Source of the DNA: Lysobacteraceae bacterium
GTDB lineage: Bacteria; Pseudomonadota; Gammaproteobacteria; Xanthomonadales; Xanthomonadaceae
Assembly: GCA_016789405.1 (NCBI GenBank)
Contig: JAEUPQ010000033.1
Coordinates: 1-34,521, forward strand
Reading direction: 5' to 3'
Length of the DNA stretch: 34,521 nucleotides
In this document: in pieces, positions 17,870 through 24,766 of the stretch
Position numbering within the stretch: position 1 is the stretch's first letter
How the letters are laid out: each line of letters starts with the position of its first letter
Made by a program: the position numbers and the translations under genes
Notes under the pieces: generated by a model
Databases searched by the model: none
The model's input: only the letters and a program-made list of their open reading frames with translations
What the model was told of the DNA's origin: nothing

Positions 17870-17900
17870 CCGTTCCCGCCTTCTCCGAGAACACGGTCAT
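17866..17900 (+). other. Possible stem-loop at the end of the DUF6445 gene
   Basis: ATGACCGT (17866-17873) and ACGGTCAT (17893-17900) are perfect 8-bp arms around a 19-base loop, the left arm covering the stop codon. No T-run follows, so it is not a standard intrinsic terminator. It may mark the 3' end of the GH97 transcript. Confidence 0.35.
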
Positions 17901-18020
17901 CCACCGCCGAAAGTTGCTGCTTTGCAGCATGCCGGGGCTCGACGATGGACGCATCCCGTTGATTCACATGACTCACAGCCGCACGTCGACCAGCAAAATT
18001 GGTCAGCCTGTCCAAATGCT

Positions 18021-18034
18021 TGACAGCGCTGTCA
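18021..18034. promoter_or_regulatory. Motif B operator upstream of the FucP-type transporter
   Basis: TGACAGCGCTGTCA is a perfect 14-bp palindrome centred on CG, preceded by T so that TTGACA could serve as a -35 element on the plus strand. A clear -10 at 17 bp spacing is not seen. It matches three other copies in the window (27927, 29352, 34135). The inferred regulator is the LacI protein at 28150-29163. Confidence 0.82.
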
Positions 18035-18135
18035 TGCGTCTTGGAGGATCGGCGACAACCAGTCACGCAAGGATCGCCGGCATCGTCAGGCATGCCGATT
18101 GACGCAGGACAACTGAATTGATGATTCCATCCGGA

Positions 18136-18176
18136 CACACGGAGGCAGCCCTCCCCCGACGCCCCGCCTCCGTGTG
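18136..18176 (+). promoter_or_regulatory. Inverted repeat in the leader of the FucP-type transporter
   Basis: CACACGGAGGC (18136-18146) and GCCTCCGTGTG (18166-18176) are perfect 11-bp arms with a 19-base loop. If transcription starts near the motif B operator, this forms a strong stem in the 5' untranslated RNA about 100 bases before the start codon. It could affect mRNA stability or act as an attenuator; no T-run follows. Confidence 0.5.
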
Positions 18177-18275
18177 CTCCGGCGCTTCTCCCACGGCAGT
18201 CGCAGACCACCGCGTCCGCCGTCCCCGTCGCCCGCACCGGGCACCACGCCCCACCGCCACCACGACATCCTCGAC

Positions 18276-19724
18276 ATGACGACACAACACACCCGCTGGT
18301 CGCAGTTCGGCGTCCTGATCACCGTCTTCTTCTTCTGGGGCTTCGTTGCCGCGAGCAACGATATCCTCATCCCCGTGTTCAAGCACGCCTTCAACCTGAC
18401 CCAGGCGCAGAGCCAGCTGGTGTCGGTGGCGTTCTACGTGGCCTACACGGTCGGTTCGCTGATCTACGTCGCGGTCTCGAAAGGACTCGGCGTCGACCTG
18501 CTCAATCGCATCGGCTACAAGAACGGCATCTGCCTGGGACTGGTGATCTCGGCCATCGGCACGCTGCTGTTCTATCCGGCGGCGAACGCGGGCTCGTTCA
18601 ACCTGATGATCTCGGGCCTGTTCGTGGTGGGCCTGGGCTTCTCGCTGCAGCAGATCGCCGCCAACCCGCTGGCGATCGTGATGGGCGACCCGCGCACCGG
18701 TTCGCAGCGGCTGACGATGGCCGGCGGCATCAACAATTTCGGCACCACCATCGGCCCGCTGCTGGTCAGCATCGCCATCTTCGGCAGCGTCGCCGCAGGC
18801 GGCACCGAAGCCAGCATCGAAAGCGTGAAGACGCCCTACCTGATCCTCGGCGCCGCGTTCCTGCTGGTCGCGGTGTTCCTGAAGTTCTCGTCGGTGCCGA
18901 ACCACATCGACCTGGAAGGCGTGACCGAGAGCGAAGCGCAGGACAGCGGCAAGCTGATCCACAAGCCCTCGGCGCTGGCGTATCCGCAGCTGGTGCTGGG
19001 CATGATCGCGATCTTCGTCTACGTCGGCGTGGAAGTCTCGACGATCAGCAACCTGCCGGCCTATCTGGAAGAAAGCCATGGCGTGCCGACCTCGTCGATC
19101 GCACCGTACGTGTCGCTGTACTGGGCCAGCCTGATGATCGGCCGCTGGACCGGCGCCGCCGGCGCATTCGACGTGGGAGCCGGTGCGAAGCGCATGCTCA
19201 CCCTGATCCTGCCCTACCTCGCGTTCGGCGTGTTCCTGGCGGTGAACTCCATCGCGCGCCACGACGTGTCGCAGTTCTACGGCTACGCCTTCGTGATCGT
19301 GCTGATGATCGCGGCGACGTTCGCCAGCCGCGGCAACCCGGCGCGGATGCTGCTGTACTTCGCGCTGTGCGGCATCGCCGCGCTGCTGATCGGCATGAAC
19401 ACCAGCGGCAAGACCGCGGCGGTCGCCTTCATCAGCGTGGGCCTGTTCTGCAGCACGATGTGGCCCTGCATCTTCGCCCTGGCGATCACCGGCCTCGGCC
19501 GCAACACCAACCAGGGCAGCAGTCTGCTGATCATGATGATCATGGGCGGCGGCATCGTCAGCTGGATCCAGGGCTCGGTGGCCGACAGCCACGGCATCCA
19601 GTTCAGCTTCATCGTCGGCGTCGTGTGCTTCGCCTACCTCGCGTTCTACGCCTGGAAATCCTCGCGCCTGCTGCGCGCGCAGGGCATCGACCTGGACAAG
19701 CTCAGCGCCTCCGGCGGCCACTGA
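18276..19724 (+). CDS. FucP-family MFS sugar transporter (glucose/galactose/fucose type)
   Basis: This 482-residue inner-membrane proton symporter of the FucP/GluP branch of the major facilitator superfamily has about 12 membrane segments. Typical sequence is FFFWGFVAASNDILIPVFK in the first helix, GFSLQQIAANPLA, and YVGVEVSTISNLPAYLEE in the middle helix. The ATG at 18276 is chosen because it starts just before the first helix; the in-frame sequence back to 18174 is arginine/proline-rich and unlikely to be protein. No strong ribosome site is visible. Motif B upstream places it with the beta-glucan genes, so its likely job is uptake of glucose released by the GH3 enzyme. It is followed by a strong bidirectional terminator. 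Confidence 0.92.
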   Translation: MTTQHTRWSQFGVLITVFFFWGFVAASNDILIPVFKHAFNLTQAQSQLVSVAFYVAYTVGSLIYVAVSKGLGVDLLNRIGYKNGICLGLVISAIGTLLFYPAANAGSFNLMISGLFVVGLGFSLQQIAANPLAIVMGDPRTGSQRLTMAGGINNFGTTIGPLLVSIAIFGSVAAGGTEASIESVKTPYLILGAAFLLVAVFLKFSSVPNHIDLEGVTESEAQDSGKLIHKPSALAYPQLVLGMIAIFVYVGVEVSTISNLPAYLEESHGVPTSSIAPYVSLYWASLMIGRWTGAAGAFDVGAGAKRMLTLILPYLAFGVFLAVNSIARHDVSQFYGYAFVIVLMIAATFASRGNPARMLLYFALCGIAALLIGMNTSGKTAAVAFISVGLFCSTMWPCIFALAITGLGRNTNQGSSLLIMMIMGGGIVSWIQGSVADSHGIQFSFIVGVVCFAYLAFYAWKSSRLLRAQGIDLDKLSASGGH

Positions 19725-19744
19725 TCGCGGCACCAGCGCAATGC

Positions 19745-19774
19745 GAAAACGCCCCCGACAACGGGGGCGTTTTC
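19745..19774. terminator. Bidirectional intrinsic terminator
   Basis: A perfect 13-bp stem (GAAAACGCCCCCG at 19745-19757, its complement at 19762-19774) with loop ACAA. An A-run on the left and a T-run on the right serve both strands. It lies between the convergent ends of the FucP-type transporter and FDH2, and so ends both the transporter transcript and the five-gene TBDR2 operon. Confidence 0.93.
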
Positions 19775-19814
19775 CTGTCCTTGCGATTGCTTCGGTTCCT
19801 GATCTCTTTCGTGC

Positions 19815-21329
19815 TCAGCCGGCAGTCGCCATGGGTTCCGCGCAGTAGTCGCGCAGGTAATCGCCGTGCGCGGGCAGGCGGGCCACCGTCTGTTCGATCG
19901 GCAAGCGGATGCGCTCCAGGAAATCGTGCAGCTCCGCGTCGCTCATCAGGTCGGCGGCCGGATGGTAATGCTTCGGCAGGATGCCCTGGCCCAGCATCAC
20001 CTGGATCCACGAGTTCTCGGCGAACAGCTCGTTGCCTTCGCGGAAGACGCGTCCGGTTTCGCGGAACAGTTCGATCCTGCGCGCCAGCGTCGACGGCACC
20101 ACCATGTCGCGGCAGGCGCGCCAGTAGGGCGTGTCCTCGCGGTCCGTCACCTTGTAGTGCATGACCACGAAGTCGCGGATGCTGGTGATCTCCTGCTCGG
20201 CCTGGCGGTTGTATTCGTCGATGTCGGGCTGCGTGATCACAGTCGGGAACATCTGCAGCAGGCGGATCACGCCGCGCTGGATCAGATGGATGTTGGTCGA
20301 TTCCAGCGGCTCGATGAAGCCGCTCGACAGGCCGATCGCGATGCAGTTCGCGCGCCAGACCTCACGACGCTGCCCGGGCTTGAAACGGATCACGCGGGGT
20401 TCGATCAGCGGGCGACCTTCGATGGTATCGAGCAACGTCTGTTTCGCCGTGTCGTCGTCCATGTGGCGACTGGAGAAGACGATGCCGTTGCCGACGCGAT
20501 GCTGCAGCGGGATGCGCCACTGCCAGCCGGCGTCGCCAGCGATCGAACGCGTGTACGGAATGGGTTCGCGCACCGATTCGGTCTGCAGCGCGATCGCGCT
20601 GTCGTTGAACAGCCAGTGCGACCAGTCCTCGTGCTCCACGCCCAGCGTCTGCCCGATCAGCAGGCCGCGCAGGCCGCTGCAGTCGATGAACAGGTCGCCC
20701 GCGACTTCGCTGCCGTCGGCCAGCCGCACCGCGTCGATCCAGCCGCTCGCCGGGTCGGTCTTCACTTCGACGATCTTCCCTTCGATGCGACGCGCGCCGT
20801 GGCCTTCGCTGAAGGTGCGAAGGAAGCGCGCGTACAGGCCCGCGTCGAGATGGAAGGCGTAGTTCATGCCACCACGCGGCAGGTGCGCGAAGCGGTTTTC
20901 CTCGGCCGCGCGCAATTCCAGGCAGTAATCGCCGTAGTCTCGGGCGATGCCGCGTTCGCGCGCCTTCAGCCAGAAGTGCTGGAAGCCCGCGGACCAGTGG
21001 TCCTTGCCGGTCGTGCCGAAGGAGTGGATGTAGCGATGGCCGCGCGCGCGCCAGTGCTCGAAGGCGATGCCCAGCTTGATGGTGGCCTGGGTCGCGGCCA
21101 TGAACGCCTGCTCGTTGATGTCGAGCAGGCGATGGAAGGTGACCATCGTCGGAATGGTGGCTTCGCCGACGCCGACGGTGCCGATCTCCTCCGATTCGAC
21201 CAGCACCACCTCCACGCGCTGCCCGATCGTCTTCGACAGCGCGGCGGCGGTCATCCATCCGGCCGTGCCGCCGCCGACGATGACGACGCGTTTCACGGAC
21301 CTGGGATCCGGGTTCTGGTTGGGCTGCAT
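19815..21329 (-). CDS. Flavin-dependent halogenase homologue (tryptophan halogenase family), FDH2
   Basis: This 504-residue PF04820 protein is the last gene of the TBDR2 operon. It has FAD motif GGGTAGW (19-25), GEATIP (55-60), a lysine matching the PrnA catalytic lysine (Lys85 in ATIKLGIAF) and the WxWxIP motif (Trp269 to Pro274 in GWQWRIP). The start at ATG 21329 has GAGG 6 bases upstream and lies 16 bases after the cupin gene stop. A longer frame to 21413 would overlap that gene. It shares long identical stretches with FDH1 (GGGTAGWMTAAALSK, GWQWRIPLQHRVGNG), so the two are the closest pair of the three. It is cytoplasmic by absence of a signal peptide. Substrate unknown. Confidence 0.9.
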   Translation of the reverse strand: MQPNQNPDPRSVKRVVIVGGGTAGWMTAAALSKTIGQRVEVVLVESEEIGTVGVGEATIPTMVTFHRLLDINEQAFMAATQATIKLGIAFEHWRARGHRYIHSFGTTGKDHWSAGFQHFWLKARERGIARDYGDYCLELRAAEENRFAHLPRGGMNYAFHLDAGLYARFLRTFSEGHGARRIEGKIVEVKTDPASGWIDAVRLADGSEVAGDLFIDCSGLRGLLIGQTLGVEHEDWSHWLFNDSAIALQTESVREPIPYTRSIAGDAGWQWRIPLQHRVGNGIVFSSRHMDDDTAKQTLLDTIEGRPLIEPRVIRFKPGQRREVWRANCIAIGLSSGFIEPLESTNIHLIQRGVIRLLQMFPTVITQPDIDEYNRQAEQEITSIRDFVVMHYKVTDREDTPYWRACRDMVVPSTLARRIELFRETGRVFREGNELFAENSWIQVMLGQGILPKHYHPAADLMSDAELHDFLERIRLPIEQTVARLPAHGDYLRDYCAEPMATAG

Positions 21330-21345
21330 GTCGACCTCGGGAACG

Positions 21346-22362
21346 TCATCGATTGAGACGGTTGAGCAGGCGCGCACGCAGTTCGCGCGCCGCGGTTTCA
21401 TCGAGTGGACCAAGCACGCGGCGCGCGCGCTCGGGAATGTGGCTAGCGACTTCGTCGTCAGGTTCGAAGATGTAGTGCCGGAACACGTCCTGCCAGATCG
21501 CGCGCTCGTGGTCCGGCAGGTCGCGCATGCACAGGATCGCGGTCATCAGCGCGGTCATCGGCGCATCCATGTAGCCGGGCGACCGACGCCACCAGTAATT
21601 GACCAGTACGTTGAACGGCTCCAGGCCTTCGACGTGGTGCCACCACATGCTCGGGATGAACAGGGCATCGCCCGGCGCCAGCTCCGCGACCCGCGCATGC
21701 CGCAGCGCCTCGGCATAACGCGGGAACCGTTCGAAGTCAGGCGCGGTGATGTCGACCAGGCTCACCGGCTGGCCGGCCGGCGTGAAGTCCAGCGGACCGA
21801 CGTACAGGTTCGGCAACTGGTCCGGCGGAAACAGGGTGAAGCGACGACGACCCGCGACCACGCAGGCAAGGTTGTCCGGGAGATCCTGGTGGGCGGGAAT
21901 GCGCGAGCGATTGCCCAGCCAGATGCTGACGAGCGGGTCGCGGTCGCCCATCGGGATGGCGTCCGCATCGATCAGGCCCGGCACGCAGGCGTCGACGGTG
22001 GTCGAACCGACATAGATCGCCGGTGGTTCCGGCGTGTCGACATGCTCGTCCAGCGCATCGAGCACGGTGCGCAGGCGCTGGCGTTGCGGCGTGAAGTTGA
22101 AGCCGCTCAGGTCGTCGTTGTAGAAGAACCGTCCGCCAGCGCCGGGCGGCGCGACCATCGCGGTCACCGGCTGTCCGGCGTCGAATCCGCGCAGGTGGTC
22201 GATGGCGGCGCGAGGCCCCGACGCAGCGGCCCGCACCAGTGGCCAGTCCTCCACCAATCCCCTGAGGAGCAGCGGACGCTGCGAAGACAGCACCTCTTCG
22301 GGCAGCGCGCCGGCATCGAGCCCGCGCATTTCCTCGATGGACCTGGCGATCGCGTCAGGCAT
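21346..22362 (-). CDS. Cupin_8 / JmjC-like putative iron-2-oxoglutarate oxygenase
   Basis: This 338-residue protein resembles the cupin_8 group, which includes JmjC-type protein hydroxylases such as FIH. Seen in sequence: the first metal-binding pair His158-x-Asp160 in IPAHQDLPDN, the later histidines at 242-243 in PSMWWHHVEG, and the beta-helix context (NLACVVAGRRRFTLFPP, LAPGDALFIP). Family members hydroxylate amino-acid side chains in proteins or peptides; which substrate applies here is unknown. The ATG at 22362 overlaps the SapC stop by 8 bases, implying translational coupling. It lies between SapC and FDH2 in the TBDR2 operon, mirroring the DUF6445 protein beside FDH1 in the alpha-glucan locus. 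Confidence 0.85.
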   Translation of the reverse strand: MPDAIARSIEEMRGLDAGALPEEVLSSQRPLLLRGLVEDWPLVRAAASGPRAAIDHLRGFDAGQPVTAMVAPPGAGGRFFYNDDLSGFNFTPQRQRLRTVLDALDEHVDTPEPPAIYVGSTTVDACVPGLIDADAIPMGDRDPLVSIWLGNRSRIPAHQDLPDNLACVVAGRRRFTLFPPDQLPNLYVGPLDFTPAGQPVSLVDITAPDFERFPRYAEALRHARVAELAPGDALFIPSMWWHHVEGLEPFNVLVNYWWRRSPGYMDAPMTALMTAILCMRDLPDHERAIWQDVFRHYIFEPDDEVASHIPERARRVLGPLDETAARELRARLLNRLNR

Positions 22363-23062
22363 GGGCCTGCGTGCGCTGCGCACGCTCGATCAGTTCGCGG
22401 AAGTTCGACAGCGAGGCGATCGCGAAGTAGATGGCCTGGAGATGGCCTTCGCGATGCAGCGCGGCGACCGCCTCGGCACCGAGCCCCGCCAGGCGCTCCT
22501 CGTGCACGGTGTAGAAGCCGGCGAGCCGATGCTGCGCGCCGTCGTCCATCTCGACATCGAGCACGAACGACTCCAGCAGGTCATGCCGGAGCAGCGCATC
22601 GACGAACGCGGGAATCGCGCGCAGACCTTCGTGCAGGGCCAGCAGCGTGGAACTCATCCGTTCGAGGTATTCGGTCGTGCCGCCATGGGTGCGAAACAAG
22701 GCTTCGCCCTGTTCGCGCCCCACGCGCGGATGGTCGAGATCGATGTGCATCATCGGTTCGCCGTCGGCGGACAGTCCGATCAGGAAGGGCTGCCGTTCGA
22801 CCGACAGCGGCACGTAGTGCGCCTCCCAGCCATCCCCGCGCAGGAACAGATTCTGGCCCTGCCGGAAACCGAACAGCGCGACCGGCTGGAAGCTGCCGTC
22901 GGTGCTCTTCTGGAACACGATCGGATAGCAGGACTGCACGTCGCGGAATTCCGCCGGGAAGGTCAGCGCCGACATGATGTCGTCGCCGAATGTCGCTCCG
23001 CGGCCGGTGGCGATGCGCAGGTCGCGATGGTCGATGTTGTTGAGCTGGGCGTGTCTGGGCAT
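22355..23062 (-). CDS. SapC-family protein
   Basis: This 235-residue protein matches the SapC family (PF07277), named after a Campylobacter S-layer export protein but of no established function in this setting. Recognisable parts are FPAEFRDVQSCYPIVFQK, FLRGDGWEAHYVPLSVERQPF and the C-terminal FVLDVEMDDGAQHRLAGFYTV and LQAIYFAIASLSNF. No signal peptide or membrane segment is seen, so export is not supported. The start at 23062 has GGAA at good spacing and is 35 bases after the FDH3 stop; its own stop overlaps the cupin_8 start. From memory, SapC genes often accompany TBDR and tryptophan-halogenase genes in Caulobacter, Xanthomonas and Alteromonas-type genomes, which suggests a shared task rather than S-layer export. 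Confidence 0.88.
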   Translation of the reverse strand: MPRHAQLNNIDHRDLRIATGRGATFGDDIMSALTFPAEFRDVQSCYPIVFQKSTDGSFQPVALFGFRQGQNLFLRGDGWEAHYVPLSVERQPFLIGLSADGEPMMHIDLDHPRVGREQGEALFRTHGGTTEYLERMSSTLLALHEGLRAIPAFVDALLRHDLLESFVLDVEMDDGAQHRLAGFYTVHEERLAGLGAEAVAALHREGHLQAIYFAIASLSNFRELIERAQRTQAHA

Positions 23063-23097
23063 GGCGTGTTCCGGAAAGGCGTGCGACTGTGCGGCGT

Positions 23098-24672
23098 TCA
23101 GATGCGCGGCATTCCGCGCGCATGGATGTGTTCGATCATCTCACGGTGCCCGGGCAAGGCAGGCAGCATGCGCCGCGCCAGTTCCGATGCCTCGCGGATA
23201 CCGTCTTCCGCACGCTCGACTTCGCGCGCATGCGGCGGCGCGATCCGTGCGTCGGGACGGAACCCCATGCCGTAGAGGATGTACTGGTAGCTGGCCGAGG
23301 GGAAGATTTCGTCGACGCGGAACAGGTCGTAGCGCGATGGCGCGCGATGCCGCCAGAGCTGAAGCTGCTCGCGCAACCGGGCCGGCACCGTCTCTGGGCG
23401 CACATGGTCGCGCCAGTACGCGCTGTCGGTGCGACGCGTAAGGACGTAGTGCAGCTTGAGGAAGTCGACGACCCGCCCCCACCGGTAAGTGAACGCATCG
23501 TTGAATCGTTTCGATACGATGCCCATGGCGTCGCGCGTCGCCGGCATGTCGTCTGCGATGGCCGTGGCCGCAAGCTCGACGAGAACGAGGGACGAGGCCT
23601 CCAGCGGTTCGACGAAGCCGCTCGACAGCCCGACCGCGACGCAGTTGCGATGCCAGAAGCTGCGGCGATAGCCGGGATCGAAGCGGATCTTCATCGGCGC
23701 CGGAACATCATCGGCCCGCGGCCCGCCGCTGCGCTCGACATGCGAACGCAGCGTCGCTTCGGCATGTTCGTCGCTCGCATGCGTCGAGGAATACACGTGA
23801 CCCACGCCGCGTCGTGCGGTCAGGCCGATGTCCCAGATCCATCCGCTGCGCTGCGCGGTGGAGATCGTCTGGCAGGCGATCGGCGCATCCGCGGCGGGAT
23901 AGGGCACCTGCACCGCCAGCGCTCGGTCGTTGAACAGCACATCCCGGCAACCGGTCACGCCGACGCCGTAGTGCTGGCCGAGCAGCAGCGAACGCAGGCC
24001 GGTGCAGTCGACGAACAGATCGCCTTCGATCTCGCCATGCTCGCGGGTGACGATGGCGCGGATGTCGCCATCCTCCTTCGACTCGACGCCGACCACGTGG
24101 TCGGAGACGTGGCGCACGCCGAGCACGTCGATGCAATGCCTGCGCAGGAACAGACCGAGCTTCGCGGCATCGAGGTGGTAGGCGTAGTTCGCCACGCCCG
24201 CGAACTCTGGCGTGGAGAACTGTTTCGGCGCCCTGCCCGCCTCGCACAGATGCGGCTGGAAACTGGTCAGTTCGGCGAAACGCGCGGCACCGTCGCGCGC
24301 CATCCATGCCGACACGAGGTCTCCGTCGAGATAGCCCTGCGGCAGGACGAAGGGATGGTAATAGCGGTCGTCGTCGCGGTCTTCGGTCCAGCGGACGAAT
24401 TTCGAGCCCTGCTTGAACACGGCATCGCAGGCGCGGATGAAGTCGGTCTCGTTCACGCGAGCGCGCCGCAGCGTGTCGCGCATCGTCGGCCAGGTGCCTT
24501 CGCCGACACCGATGGTCGGTACATCCGGCGATTCGACCAGGGTCACGCGCAGGCCGGGCGCCGCACCCATGGCGCCCGGTTCGACGCCATGGGTCGCGGC
24601 GATGACGGCAGCAGTCAGCCAGCCGGCGGACCCGCCGCCGACGATCACGACATGCCGGATCACATCGCTCAA
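23098..24672 (-). CDS. Flavin-dependent halogenase homologue, divergent subclass, FDH3
   Basis: This is a 524-residue PF04820 protein, second in the TBDR2 operon. FAD motif GGGSAGW (12-18), GEGTWP (58-63) instead of GEATIP, and a lysine at the PrnA catalytic position (Lys87 in AVFKQGSKF) are present. The WxWxIP motif is altered: Trp278, Trp280 and Ile282 remain but the proline is Gly283 (GWIWDIG). It differs clearly from FDH1 and FDH2 and may act on another substrate or in another reaction. The start is TTG at 24672, supported by GGGGA 7 bases upstream; GTG at 24663 is an alternative, and the nearby ATG is out of frame. It follows TBDR2 by 94 bases with a stem-loop between. Confidence 0.87.
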   Translation of the reverse strand: MSDVIRHVVIVGGGSAGWLTAAVIAATHGVEPGAMGAAPGLRVTLVESPDVPTIGVGEGTWPTMRDTLRRARVNETDFIRACDAVFKQGSKFVRWTEDRDDDRYYHPFVLPQGYLDGDLVSAWMARDGAARFAELTSFQPHLCEAGRAPKQFSTPEFAGVANYAYHLDAAKLGLFLRRHCIDVLGVRHVSDHVVGVESKEDGDIRAIVTREHGEIEGDLFVDCTGLRSLLLGQHYGVGVTGCRDVLFNDRALAVQVPYPAADAPIACQTISTAQRSGWIWDIGLTARRGVGHVYSSTHASDEHAEATLRSHVERSGGPRADDVPAPMKIRFDPGYRRSFWHRNCVAVGLSSGFVEPLEASSLVLVELAATAIADDMPATRDAMGIVSKRFNDAFTYRWGRVVDFLKLHYVLTRRTDSAYWRDHVRPETVPARLREQLQLWRHRAPSRYDLFRVDEIFPSASYQYILYGMGFRPDARIAPPHAREVERAEDGIREASELARRMLPALPGHREMIEHIHARGMPRI

Positions 24673-24731
24673 ACCCGCATCCCCATTCCGCTCTTCCGGT
24701 CGCCTTGTGTCTTCTTCAGCTTAGACGGAAT

Positions 24732-24760
24732 GCGGCCCGGCGCACATGGCACCGGGCCGC
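24732..24760 (-). other. Intercistronic stem-loop between TBDR2 and FDH3
   Basis: GCGGCCCGG (24732-24740) and CCGGGCCGC (24752-24760) are perfect 9-bp arms around an 11-base loop, just past the TBDR2 stop. No T-run follows on the minus strand. It could stabilise the TBDR mRNA or partly stop transcription, so that the receptor is made in greater amount than the four enzymes downstream. Confidence 0.5.
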
Positions 24761-24766
24761 CGGGCC

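Larger units (their letters stand above)
17870..18275. other. Intergenic region with motif B operator and leader hairpin
   Basis: These 406 bases hold no convincing gene. They contain the 3' stem-loop of the upstream unit, a motif B operator at 18021 and an 11-bp inverted repeat at 18136-18176. This is where control changes from motif A to motif B. The distance from operator to the transporter ATG (242 bp) is the longest of the motif B units. Confidence 0.6.

Noticed and set aside
17845..18102. 85-codon plus-strand frame after the DUF6445 gene
   Set aside because: It overlaps the DUF6445 end and the motif B operator, lacks a ribosome site and any family likeness; treated as intergenic.
18063..19733. 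Open frame of 556 codons on the minus strand opposite the FucP-type transporter
   Set aside because: Product is Asp/His/Arg/Gln-rich as expected from the complement of a membrane protein gene; it would also read through a bidirectional terminator side and the motif B region.
22355..23062. SapC as evidence of an S-layer secretion system
   Set aside because: No S-layer protein or secretion ATPase is present and the protein lacks a signal or membrane segment; the family name is historical.
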